From Burkholderiales bacterium PBB3 (lineage in GTDB: Bacteria; Pseudomonadota; Gammaproteobacteria; Burkholderiales; Burkholderiaceae_C), in contig NKIK01000040.1 in the NCBI GenBank assembly GCA_002256115.1, positions 1 through 40,250 of the forward strand: DNA of 40,250 bases, in the 5' to 3' direction. Made by a program: the position numbers and the translations under genes. This document shows, one piece after another, positions 1 through 7,215 of this stretch; position 1 is the stretch's first letter, and each line of letters starts with the position of its first letter. The notes under the pieces are model-generated. The model was not told the DNA's origin. It did not search any database and saw nothing but the letters and a program-made list of their open reading frames with translations.

Positions 1-321
1 CACGAGGCGCGCGCAGTGGCCGAGCTCGCAAACCGACTCGGTGAGCGAGGGCAGGATGCTGACGATACGGTGCGGCGTGGAGGGCAGCGTGACGGTGACA
101 CCGCGGTCATCGGTGACTTGTGTGGCTTGGGCGGAACTGGCATGCAACACAGCAAAGGCAAATATATAGGTGCGCGCAGACCAGAAGCGGGGTGGCTGTG
201 CGTTCTGCTCCGTGTCCCCCGCCCGCTTCGCGGGCTCCTCCTTTACCTGCGCAGAACGCCCAGCCACCCCGCTTCCTCCAGTTAACAAGAGCCTTTGCAA
301 GCGACTGATCCAATGCTTCAT
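1..321 (-). CDS. btuF: Periplasmic cobalamin-binding BtuF-like protein, C-terminus beyond window
   Basis: This gene runs off the left edge; 107 codons are visible. From residue 63 on it reads VTDDRGVTVTLPSTPHRIVS followed by ILPSLTESVCELGHCARLV, the start of a type III periplasmic binding protein fold as in BtuF. It should deliver B12 or cobinamide to an ABC importer outside the window. The ATG at 319-321 overlaps the cobU stop (ATGA) and has GAAGGA upstream, so it is translationally coupled and last in the visible B12 operon. Residues 16-46 are encoded by a palindromic repeat (184-275). They separate a short basic start (MKHWISRLQRLLL) from a hydrophobic stretch ending HASSAQA, which looks like the rest of a signal peptide. 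Whether this split signal still exports the protein is uncertain. The frame is open across the repeat. Family assignment is confident; the start is less so. Confidence 0.75.
   Translation of the reverse strand, partial: MKHWISRLQRLLLTGGSGVAGRSAQVKEEPAKRAGDTEQNAQPPRFWSARTYIFAFAVLHASSAQATQVTDDRGVTVTLPSTPHRIVSILPSLTESVCELGHCARLV
184..275. repeat. Family A palindromic repeat, copy 1 (inside btuF-like gene)
   Basis: Outer arms gaagcggggtggctg (184-198) and cagccaccccgcttc (261-275) are a perfect 15-bp inverted repeat, continued inwards by cgttctg/cagaacg. The core holds a small hairpin cccgcttcgcggg. The core is shared with copies at 2421-2514 and 19915-20008, but the outer arms are not. Read on the minus strand it is open and supplies residues 16-46 of the BtuF-like protein. 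Confidence 0.85.
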
Positions 322-902
322 TGCGTATCCTTCAAAGTCAGTGGCAGGCCTGCTGCCATCAGCGTCACGCGCTGGCAGGCGGCTGCCACATCCTGGTTCA
401 GGCGGCCCAGCGCGTCCACAAAGGCGCGTACCTCACGCCCCAGCGGAATAACACCCAGGCCGATCTCATTGCCCACCAGCACGATGGGGCCGGAAGCATT
501 TTGAATTGCTATTAAAAGAGGAGCTGCTCCCGCACTATCCATGGGCTGTAATGGCATATTCGTTGTTATTTCAGCAGGCATCAGCAGGTTGGTGAGCCAC
601 AGCGTCAGGCAGTCAACCACCACCAGCGTGTATGGGTGGCTGTGCTGCCGAATCGCCTCGGCCAGCGCCAGTGGCTCTTCCACTGTCGTCATGCCCGGCA
701 CGCGCTCGGCGCGGTCGGCCTGGTGGCGGGCAATGCGCTGGCGCATCTCTTCGTCCCAGGGCTGGGCGGTGGCAATCAGTACGGCGCGATGGGCTGGGTT
801 TTGGTCCAGCCATTGGCGGGCCAGTAACTCGGCACGGCAAGACTTGCCGCTCTTCTGACCACCCAGAATCAGTTCGCTTTTGGCAATCGTCATGATGTTC
901 AT
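318..902 (-). CDS. cobU: Adenosylcobinamide kinase / adenosylcobinamide-phosphate guanylyltransferase
   Basis: CobU/CobP phosphorylates adenosylcobinamide and then transfers GMP to it, a cytoplasmic step of nucleotide-loop assembly in B12 salvage. The 194-residue protein has the P-loop GGQKSGKS at residues 14-21, the VVVDCLTLWLTNLL segment near 94-107, and the conserved VGNEIGLGVIPLGREVR and GRLNQ segments. The start overlaps the upstream gene's stop (ATGA at 899-902). A second ATG lies three codons in. Residues about 119-134 (QPMDSAGAAPLLIAIQ) are encoded by a family B repeat; this stretch falls in a variable region between TNLL and the VGNE strand, so activity may be kept. The operon context with btuB and cobB fits salvage or de novo synthesis. 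Confidence 0.93.
   Translation of the reverse strand: MNIMTIAKSELILGGQKSGKSCRAELLARQWLDQNPAHRAVLIATAQPWDEEMRQRIARHQADRAERVPGMTTVEEPLALAEAIRQHSHPYTLVVVDCLTLWLTNLLMPAEITTNMPLQPMDSAGAAPLLIAIQNASGPIVLVGNEIGLGVIPLGREVRAFVDALGRLNQDVAAACQRVTLMAAGLPLTLKDTQ
501..546 (-). repeat. Family B repeat, copy 1 (inside cobU)
   Basis: On the minus strand the copy contains CATGGATAGTGCGGGAGC followed by AGCTCCT, a short variable spacer and ATAGCAATTCAA. Related copies lie at 9001, 12667, 22192, 24660, 28955 and 31541. It is read in frame as PMDSAGAAPLLIAIQ in CobU, the same phase as the copy in pgeF. Confidence 0.85.
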
Positions 903-1750
903 TTTTGGAAAGCCCGGGATTGATCAGCGTCCATCCACTTCAGGATGATCTGGTGCATCTTGGCCACGCCATCGGTCAACGCAGCCGGGCCGGGCTGCAG
1001 AATCTCGGGCGATTTGATTTCAAACAACTGCTGGTGGCGTACGGCATTCACCACGCCCCAGCCTTCGCGAGCCACCACGTTCTCGGGCCGAAATTTCTTG
1101 CCGCACCAGGAACCCAAAATGATGTCCGGGTTGCGGCGCACGATCTCGGCGCCGTCGGCAATGATGCGGTTCTTGCCCAGCGACTCGGCCGCCAGTTCGG
1201 GAAAACAGTCCTCGCCCCCGGCAATGCCGATCAGCTCCGACACCCAGCGGATCGCGCTGATGTGCGGCGTGTCCCACTCTTCAAAAAACACCTTAGGCCG
1301 CCGCGCACCCGCGTCAAGCCGCGCCGCTACGGTGTCCTGCATGGCACGCAAATCGGTCTGCATCTGCGCAATGCGCAGTGCGCCCTGCTCCGCCTCGCCC
1401 ACCATGGCGGCTAGCTGAAACATCATAGAAAAAATCTCGGCCACGCTGCGTTGGTTAAAGATCGTGACCTGCACACCGCGCTTCACCAAGTCGGATGCAA
1501 TGTCCGCCTGCAAATCTGAAAATCCCAACACACAGTCGGGCTGCAGTTCCATGATCTTGTCGGTCTTGGCGCTCAGAAACGCGCTGACCTTGGGTTTCTC
1601 CTCCCGCGCGCGCTTGGGGCGTACGGTGTAACCCGAAATGCCCACAATCCGCGCCTCTTGCCCCAACAGATAGAGCCACTCTGTGGTCTCTTCCGTCAGG
1701 CAAACGATGCGCTGCGGACCAGGGCTAAAGCTCAACAAGTCTGCGGTCAA
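899..1750 (-). CDS. Cytoplasmic BtuF-like cobalamin-binding protein
   Basis: The 283-residue protein begins near GPQRIVCLTEETTEWLYLLG and carries PDCVLGFSDLQADIASDL and PDIILGSWCGKKF, matching the helical-backbone periplasmic binding fold of BtuF. It has no signal peptide or lipobox, so it probably acts in the cytoplasm; such soluble relatives are common in proteobacterial cob operons and may bind corrinoids, though their role is not settled. The start codon is TTG at 1748-1750, overlapping the cobB stop (TTGA on the minus strand), and the 3' end overlaps the cobU start. It is distinct from the exported BtuF-like protein two genes downstream, so the operon encodes two members of the fold. Confidence 0.8.
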   Translation of the reverse strand: MTADLLSFSPGPQRIVCLTEETTEWLYLLGQEARIVGISGYTVRPKRAREEKPKVSAFLSAKTDKIMELQPDCVLGFSDLQADIASDLVKRGVQVTIFNQRSVAEIFSMMFQLAAMVGEAEQGALRIAQMQTDLRAMQDTVAARLDAGARRPKVFFEEWDTPHISAIRWVSELIGIAGGEDCFPELAAESLGKNRIIADGAEIVRRNPDIILGSWCGKKFRPENVVAREGWGVVNAVRHQQLFEIKSPEILQPGPAALTDGVAKMHQIILKWMDADQSRAFQK

Positions 1751-3243
1751 AGGGATGCTCCCAGAATAGGTATGGGAAGAGGCGTAAACAGTTCCACCAC
1801 CGCTTCAGGGCACGATGGAAACCACGCATGAAAGTAACTAGCCCGCAAAGCACCCTGCTGCCAAACCGCCTCGCCCGCATCAGGCGCAGGCGCCGTATCC
1901 GGTCGCGATGTGCGCGCAACGGCAGGCAACCGAGTCGCGGTAGTCGAATAGTGGAAGGTATGACCACGCAGCGTACCGCTACTCAAACGCAGCTGCTGAG
2001 GCCCTAGCGCAGCCAAGCGCTTGTGCATCATCACCTCACCCGGCAAAAGCCCCCACTGCGCATGTCGCTCACCGTCCACAGTGACCAAGGTATCAAATAA
2101 AGCCATCATCCCGCCACACTCCGCCCAAATCGGTTTGCCCGCAGCAATGTGTGACGCCAAGTCGTCGCGGATAGTAGTGTTGGCAGCAATGGCCGCCGCA
2201 TGCAATTCCGGATAGCCGCCCGGCAGCCAAACAGCATCACACGCAGGCAGTGCCGCATCCGCCAACGGCGAAAAGAACACCAGCTCCGCCCCCAGCACAA
2301 TCAGCGTATCCAGATTAGCCGCGTAAATGAAACAAAACGCCGCGTCGCGTGCCACCGCAATCGTCACCCCGCCCAACGGAAGAAGTGCGGGCCGGAGAGC
2401 GTTCTGCTCCACCACGGGAAGGAGGTGAGGCGGCTGGGCGTTCTGCGCAGGTAAAGGAGGAGCCCGCAAAGCGGGCGGGGGACACGGAGCAGAACGTCCA
2501 GCCGCCTCGCCTCCTGGCGCAACCGAAGCAACAGACGCATCAACACCGGGCTCAGAAAAATCCACAGCCCACCGCCGCAAATCCTCCACTGTCATCCGCC
2601 CCAATGGAGTCAAAGCCAAAGCATCCGCCGCCAAATCCAGCCGCTCCATCGCATCCACCACTTCACTGGCCACCGTCAACCCCAAATGCCGCTCCGGCAA
2701 GGAAAAAGCCGCATTGCGCATCACCGCACCCATAAAGTGCGCCGGATCACGCACACTGCTTTTCAACATCTCGGCATGCCGCTCACTAGCCACCCGGTTT
2801 GCCAACACCCCGGCCCACGGCAGATCAGGCCGGTAATGCTGAAGCCCAAACGCCAGCGCACCAAAAGTCCCCGCCATCGCCGACGCATCCACCACGGCCA
2901 ACACCGGCAAGCCAAAACGCTGCGCCAAATCGGCCGCACTGGGCTCACCATCAAACAGCCCCATCACGCCTTCCACCAAAATCAAATCGGCTTCCGCCGC
3001 AGCCGCATGCAAGCGCGCCCGGCAATCGGCCTCACCGGTCATCCACAGATCCAACTGGTACACCGGCGCACCACTGGCCAGCGTGTGCCAGTACGGATCC
3101 AGAAAATCAGGTCCGCACTTGAACACCCGCACCCTGCGCCCCTGCCGCGTATGCAGGCGCGCCAAGGCCGACGTGACCGTTGTCTTGCCCTGCCCGGAGG
3201 CGGGCGCGGCAATCAGGATCGCGGGGCAGGTGTTCACGCCCAT
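1747..3243 (-). CDS. cobB: Cobyrinate a,c-diamide synthase
   Basis: CobB (CbiA-type) amidates the a and c side chains of cobyrinate using ATP and glutamine. The N-terminal ATPase domain has APASGQGKTT at residues 13-22 and KCGPDFLDPYWH, and the C-terminal class I-like glutamine amidotransferase has WAECGGMM with the nucleophile Cys376. I start it at the ATG 3241-3243, one base after the btuB stop; the longer open frame to 3300 lies within btuB. The predicted 498 residues are somewhat longer than usual because residues 244-275, in the linker between the two domains, come from a family A palindromic repeat (read SAPCPPPALRAPPLPAQNAQ). Both domains look intact, so the enzyme is probably active. 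Confidence 0.92.
   Translation of the reverse strand: MGVNTCPAILIAAPASGQGKTTVTSALARLHTRQGRRVRVFKCGPDFLDPYWHTLASGAPVYQLDLWMTGEADCRARLHAAAAEADLILVEGVMGLFDGEPSAADLAQRFGLPVLAVVDASAMAGTFGALAFGLQHYRPDLPWAGVLANRVASERHAEMLKSSVRDPAHFMGAVMRNAAFSLPERHLGLTVASEVVDAMERLDLAADALALTPLGRMTVEDLRRWAVDFSEPGVDASVASVAPGGEAAGRSAPCPPPALRAPPLPAQNAQPPHLLPVVEQNALRPALLPLGGVTIAVARDAAFCFIYAANLDTLIVLGAELVFFSPLADAALPACDAVWLPGGYPELHAAAIAANTTIRDDLASHIAAGKPIWAECGGMMALFDTLVTVDGERHAQWGLLPGEVMMHKRLAALGPQQLRLSSGTLRGHTFHYSTTATRLPAVARTSRPDTAPAPDAGEAVWQQGALRASYFHAWFPSCPEAVVELFTPLPIPILGASL
2421..2514. repeat. Family A palindromic repeat, copy 2 (inside cobB)
   Basis: Arms ggaggtgaggcggctg (2421-2436) and cagccgcctcgcctcc (2499-2514) pair at 15 of 16 positions and continue inwards with gcgttctg/cagaacg. 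The core matches copies 1 and 3. Relative to its host gene it lies opposite to copy 1 and is translated in a different frame, yet it is again free of stops. Confidence 0.87.
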
Positions 3244-3244
3244 A

Positions 3245-5140
3245 TCAAGGATTCCAGGCCAAGGACACGAACAGATTGCGCCCCGGCATGCTGAAACCAT
3301 TGGCCAGCATGTACTGGGTGTCGGTCACATTGTTCAAGCGCGCCAAAACCGACATATCTTTGCGAAATTTCCAATCCGTGCCCAGATTCAAGGTGGCATA
3401 GCCTGGCAAAGTTTCGCGCCCCGTGCCCACCACCTTGTTGTCTTCGCGGTTGCTGGAGACCTTGAGTTCGCCAAACACATTCACGTTCTGGAACTTATGG
3501 CTCACACGGGCTTGCCACAGGTCTTGCGCAATGCGCACCAGACGCAGGTCATTGCTGGCCGGTGTGCTGGAATAAGAACGTGGGTCCGCATAGTCATACG
3601 ACACGGCATAGCGGGTATCGCCCTGGCGGATTTCTGCGCTCAAGGTAATGCCGCGCAACAGCGCCAAAGAACTCTGCACATTGGTAGCCGGTGCAATAAA
3701 GCCCTGAATGGCGTTGCGGTACACCACGGCCGACCAAACAGTGTTGGTGCTGTTGAACTTCAGACCCACTTCGCTGGCGCGGTTAAGCTGCGGCGACAAC
3801 GTGGCCGTGCCAAAGCCGGGAAAGTACAACTGATTGAACGTAGGCGCCTGGAAACTGGTACCCGTGCTGGCCACTGCGCGCAACCCGGGTGACAACACAT
3901 AGCCGCCCGACAGCGCCCAGTTGGTGTAGCTGCCAAACTGCGAATTCTGGTCATTGCGCAGCACGGCCAGGCCATTCCAGTCCGCGCGGTTCAATGCGTA
4001 AGACAGCATGGCGCTGTCAATGCTGCGCTCGCTCACGGTGTAGGCGGTGGAGCTATCCACGGATTCCTTGCGTGTGTCCAGAATCACCGAGGCCACATCC
4101 TGGCCCAGCTTCACATCGTTTTGCCAGGTGAGCTGGTTGCGCGTGGTGTTGAACTTGGAGCTGCCGGCAAAGGCACCGTCCGCAATGCGGTAGTACTCGC
4201 TGATCGACTGGTCTTGCGACACGCCCAGCAATACCGTAGACGTCCACTCGGGCAACCACTGCGCGACCCAGGTCAGGTTAGCTGCGTCCAGCCGGGGCTT
4301 GGCCTGCGCATCCGATGTGCCTTTGTTCAAACCCAGCGCGTTGGGCGACGGCGTGCCGTCAAACATATAGGTGGTTTGGCTTTGCAACAGGCCCAGTGCT
4401 ACGCGATGGTTGGTCGCCACCTGGGCCGTCAGCTTGGCGTTCATGCTGGTGGTTTCAAAACCGTCAGCGTCTTCGTTAAATCCGCTGGACGCCGGGTTGG
4501 TCGTCACGTTGATGCCCTTGGCACGCTCATGCGAAATACCCAGGCTGTAGCCGATTGCGCCGGAACGTCCGCTCAGAGATGCAGCACCTTGGGCCTGGCC
4601 ATCCGTGCCCGCACCGATGCTGCCGCTCCACTGGAATCCGTCCACCGGGTCGCGGGTAAAGATTTGCACCACACCGCCCACCGCATCGGGGCCATACAGC
4701 GCAGATGCCGCACCGCGCAAGATTTCAATGCGCTCGATCCGGTCCAGCGGAATATTTTCCAGCGAAGCCGAGCCAGACGTGGCAGAGCCCATGCGAATGC
4801 CGTCCACCAGAATCAGGGTTTGTGAGGACGAAGCGCCGCGCAAAAACAGCCCCGTGGTGGAGCGGTAGCTTCCGTTGGAAGTCCATTGAATGCCCGGCTG
4901 TTGACCCAACACTTCGCGCAATGAGTTTTGACCGGCCAGGTCCAGCGTCGCGCGGTCGATGATGGTGACATCGGCGATAACCGAGGTAACCGGTACGGCG
5001 ACCCGGGTGGCAGTGACGACCACATCCGTCAACGTGGGCGCTTGCACGACCTGGGCATGGATGCCCGAAGCGCTGAGGCCGCACGCAGAAAAAACGCCGA
5101 CGAGCACGGCGCTGCGTGCTCTTGATTTAACCAATTTCAT
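3245..5140 (-). CDS. btuB: TonB-dependent vitamin B12 outer-membrane receptor
   Basis: This 631-residue protein has a signal peptide (MKLVKSRARSAVLVGVFSAC to about IHAQ), then a TonB-box-like region (LTDVVVTATR), a plug domain (NSLREVLGQQPGIQW, LFLRGASSSQTLILVDGIRM, IERIEILRGAASALYGPDAVGG) and a C-terminal beta-barrel ending FVSLAWNP with a terminal-type aromatic pattern. It should import cobalamin across the outer membrane with TonB energy. The ATG at 5138-5140 is chosen because it begins the signal peptide; the open frame extends 18 codons further without support. A cobalamin riboswitch precedes it, which fixes both substrate and regulation. It is the first gene of the B12 operon. Confidence 0.93.
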   Translation of the reverse strand: MKLVKSRARSAVLVGVFSACGLSASGIHAQVVQAPTLTDVVVTATRVAVPVTSVIADVTIIDRATLDLAGQNSLREVLGQQPGIQWTSNGSYRSTTGLFLRGASSSQTLILVDGIRMGSATSGSASLENIPLDRIERIEILRGAASALYGPDAVGGVVQIFTRDPVDGFQWSGSIGAGTDGQAQGAASLSGRSGAIGYSLGISHERAKGINVTTNPASSGFNEDADGFETTSMNAKLTAQVATNHRVALGLLQSQTTYMFDGTPSPNALGLNKGTSDAQAKPRLDAANLTWVAQWLPEWTSTVLLGVSQDQSISEYYRIADGAFAGSSKFNTTRNQLTWQNDVKLGQDVASVILDTRKESVDSSTAYTVSERSIDSAMLSYALNRADWNGLAVLRNDQNSQFGSYTNWALSGGYVLSPGLRAVASTGTSFQAPTFNQLYFPGFGTATLSPQLNRASEVGLKFNSTNTVWSAVVYRNAIQGFIAPATNVQSSLALLRGITLSAEIRQGDTRYAVSYDYADPRSYSSTPASNDLRLVRIAQDLWQARVSHKFQNVNVFGELKVSSNREDNKVVGTGRETLPGYATLNLGTDWKFRKDMSVLARLNNVTDTQYMLANGFSMPGRNLFVSLAWNP

Positions 5141-5204
5141 GAAGGAATACCCAAAAAAGAACTCTCCCCGGCTTCCCCGCCAGGGCATGAGCACGATGGA
5201 GACA

Positions 5205-5402
5205 CGCTGGGCGTATCTCTGCCTTGTTGGCCGGTATCCGGGCTGGTGGAGCTACCTGTATCGTCTTCCCATGCGTGTGTTCAAAACGCCCAGTGACCTT
5301 GATACAAGCGGAGCCTGGCGGCTCGTCCACTTACCGTTGCGGGGGCAGCGCAGGTTAGGCGGGGCTGTGACCAGCCCGTACCCTCCTGCTTCCCGTTGAA
5401 CT
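5205..5402 (-). promoter_or_regulatory. Cobalamin (B12) riboswitch
   Basis: On the minus strand, the leader of btuB contains CTGCCCCCGCAACGGTAAG (about 5330-5348), then GCCAGGCTCC, and the B12 box CAGCCCGGATACCGGCC (5229-5245), in the order and spacing of AdoCbl riboswitches. It ends roughly 65 nt before the btuB start. Binding of adenosylcobalamin should lower expression of btuB and the overlapping genes behind it. Exact ends are estimated. Confidence 0.93.
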
Positions 5403-5484
5403 GCGGCATGTGAACCACACCGCGAGCACCAACCCAGTGATTTTAAGCGGAACAAGCTTGCACTCACCCTACAATGCAAAGCCT

Positions 5485-5709
5485 ATGTCGAATCAGCCTC
5501 ACATCGACCAAATTGCGGAGCGCGTTGAGCGCCTGCTGGTGCGCCACGCCGAGCTGCAGCGCACCAATGCGCTGCTGACCGCGCAGGTGGCCACGCTGAC
5601 GCAAGAGCGCGATTCCCTCAAGTCCCGTCTGGGTGCAGCGCGCGCCCGGGTGGACGCCCTGCTCGACCGATTGCCCGAATCCGGGGCCGTGCAAAAGAAC
5701 CCATCATGA
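5485..5709 (+). CDS. Small coiled-coil protein upstream of zapA (TIGR02449-like)
   Basis: This gene encodes 74 residues, mostly one coiled coil (VERLLVRHAELQRTNALLTA then QVATLTQERDSLKSRL) with heptad leucines. Small coiled-coil proteins of this type, sometimes compared with ZapB, are regularly found directly before zapA in beta- and gammaproteobacteria; a role with ZapA in division is inference from position. I start it at ATG 5485 (MSNQPHIDQ); the frame is open to 5410, but the extra residues overlap the riboswitch promoter region and have no support. Its stop overlaps the zapA start (ATGA). Confidence 0.75.
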   Translation: MSNQPHIDQIAERVERLLVRHAELQRTNALLTAQVATLTQERDSLKSRLGAARARVDALLDRLPESGAVQKNPS

Positions 5710-6080
5710 AACAGCTCGAAGTACAAATCATGGGCCAAAGCTACCTGCTCGGGTGCCCCGAGGGTGGTGAAGCCAAGTTGCTCGAAGCGGTAGAGCGGGT
5801 AGATACGGCGATGTGCAAAATTCGTGATGCGGGCAAAGTACGGGCCCGTGAACGCATTGCGGTGCTGGCTGCCCTGAATCTGGCCTTTGATCTCACCGAG
5901 CCTTCTGCTGCGTCAGCTTCAACCGCACCATCAACACCCACGACAACCCCGGCCGCGGCCATGGCGCGTACAGAAACTCCCGCCCGCACGGCCGAATCCA
6001 CAGGCGATGCCGACGTGCTACTGATCTCATTGCTAGAACGGCTCGACGAAGCCCTCGGCGAAGACGGCCAGTTGTTATGA
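5706..6080 (+). CDS. zapA: Cell division protein ZapA
   Basis: ZapA binds FtsZ and promotes bundling and Z-ring stability. The N-terminal 65 residues fit the family: KQLEVQIMGQSYLLGCPEGG, then LLEAVERVDTAMCKIRDAGK and RERIAVLAALNLAFDL. A Thr/Ala/Pro-rich linker (about residues 70-100) precedes a C-terminal helix (DADVLLISLLERLDEALGE) that would form the dimer coiled coil. The ATG overlaps the preceding coiled-coil gene by four bases. The 6S RNA gene follows, the usual order in proteobacteria. Confidence 0.92.
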   Translation: MKQLEVQIMGQSYLLGCPEGGEAKLLEAVERVDTAMCKIRDAGKVRARERIAVLAALNLAFDLTEPSAASASTAPSTPTTTPAAAMARTETPARTAESTGDADVLLISLLERLDEALGEDGQLL

Positions 6081-6141
6081 GCAATTCGTAGCGTCACCTG
6101 GTGAAGTGCAATTTTTCGCCGGGCCGCCCCAAGAAAAATTA

Positions 6142-6187
6142 GCCCCTTGAGGGGGCAGCGACCCGCGCAGCGGCGGAGCGTGGGGGC
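6142..6187. repeat. GC-rich hairpin-forming element between zapA and 6S RNA
   Basis: The segment contains gccccttgagggggc (perfect stem-loop) followed by cagcgacccgcgcagcgg and gtgggggc. It can fold into more than one hairpin and may end zapA transcription; no T-run follows. Sequences of this kind are, from memory, common between genes in Comamonadaceae. No second copy was found in this window. Confidence 0.5.
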
Positions 6188-6193
6188 TACAAT
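6188..6193 (+). promoter_or_regulatory. Likely -10 box of the 6S RNA promoter
   Basis: TACAAT at 6188-6193 is followed seven bases later by the 5' end of the 6S closing stem (6200), the expected distance to a transcription start. No clear -35 box was found 17 bp upstream, where the GC-rich hairpin element lies. Confidence 0.55.
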
Positions 6194-6199
6194 TGGCCG

Positions 6200-6372
6200 G
6201 TCTGCGGTGCCGTCGGGCTTTATATTTCCTTGTACCAATGCTCTCTGAGCAAGGGCTTGGAACATTGCCCAGCTAGCGTGATCATCTCGCGTTAGATGAA
6301 CCCAAAGCTGGTGCTGACCTCGCCCACCTGAACCCTGGTTCAGGATGCCGGTCCGGTGGCCTCCGCAGACAC
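6200..6372 (+). ncRNA. ssrS: 6S RNA
   Basis: 6S RNA mimics an open promoter and sequesters the housekeeping RNA polymerase in stationary phase. The call rests on position directly after zapA, length about 172 nt, and a closing stem between GTCTGCGG (6200-6207) and CCGCAGAC (6363-6370). The 3' half contains gaaccctggttcagg and a GC-rich arm like the 3' half of known 6S RNAs. The central bubble was not folded by program. The 3' end falls about 10 nt before the next start codon. Confidence 0.82.
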
Positions 6373-6381
6373 CCTCATTCC

Positions 6382-7197
6382 ATGAACTTCGAACCCCTGC
6401 TAATAGTTGAACTCGCCGCCTTGGGTCTGGCCACGGGCTATTTGGCCGGGCTTTTAGGCATTGGCGGCGGCATGCTGATCGGCCCGTTCCTCACCTTGAT
6501 CCTCTCGCACCGCAGCCTGCCGTCCGATCTGTCCATCAAGATGGCGATTGCCACCTCCATGGCCACCATCATGTTCACGTCTATCTCCAGCGTGCGAGCG
6601 CATCACGCACGCGGCGCGGTGCGCTGGGACATCGTCAAAGGCCTGGCACCAGGCATCGTATTGGGTGGCATGATTGCCAGCATTGGCATTTTTTCGCTGC
6701 TCAAGGGTGCGTGGCTGGCGATCTTCTTCTCTTTGTTTGTGGGCTTTTCGGCCACACAAATGTTCTTGGACAAAAAGCCTAAACCCAGCCGTCAGATGCC
6801 CGGCACTGCGGGCCAGATTGCTGCCGGCACGGTGATTGGCTGCCTGTCGGGTCTGGTGGGTGCCGGTGGCGGGTTTATCAGCGTGCCGTTTATGGTGGCG
6901 CACAACGTGCTCATCTTGAATGCGGTGGCGACGAGTGCAGCGCTGGGCTTTCCGATTGCGCTGGCCAATACGGTGGGTTATGTGGTGAGTGGTTCGGGTC
7001 TCTCTGGTTTGCCGCCCTATTCGCTGGGCTACATCTGGCTGCCGGGCCTGGCCGTGATTGCCACCTGCAGCGTGTTAACCGCGCCGCTGGGTGCCAAGAT
7101 GGCCCACCAGTTGCCGATTGCCAAACTCAAGAAGGTATTTGCGACCGTGCTGTATGGCCTGTCGGCCTATATGCTGTTCAAGGGCTTGAGCAGCTAG
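6382..7197 (+). CDS. TauE/SafE family membrane permease
   Basis: This 271-residue protein is almost wholly hydrophobic with about eight predicted membrane segments. It has the two repeated family signatures: GLLGIGGGMLIGPFLTLIL near the start and GCLSGLVGAGGGFISVPFMV in the middle. The family exports or imports small sulfur-containing or organic anions such as sulfite or sulfoacetate; the substrate here cannot be told from sequence. The ATG at 6382 has no convincing ribosome binding site and sits about 10 nt after the predicted 6S RNA end, so it may be read from the 6S promoter. It converges on the EAL gene with an 18-bp gap. Confidence 0.85.
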   Translation: MNFEPLLIVELAALGLATGYLAGLLGIGGGMLIGPFLTLILSHRSLPSDLSIKMAIATSMATIMFTSISSVRAHHARGAVRWDIVKGLAPGIVLGGMIASIGIFSLLKGAWLAIFFSLFVGFSATQMFLDKKPKPSRQMPGTAGQIAAGTVIGCLSGLVGAGGGFISVPFMVAHNVLILNAVATSAALGFPIALANTVGYVVSGSGLSGLPPYSLGYIWLPGLAVIATCSVLTAPLGAKMAHQLPIAKLKKVFATVLYGLSAYMLFKGLSS

Positions 7198-7215
7198 TCC
7201 GGCGTATTCGGCCTA

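Noticed and set aside
107..313. 68-codon minus-strand frame starting at 313
   Set aside because: It is out of frame with the BtuF-like sequence and ends at 107; the real frame starts at 321, overlapping the cobU stop.
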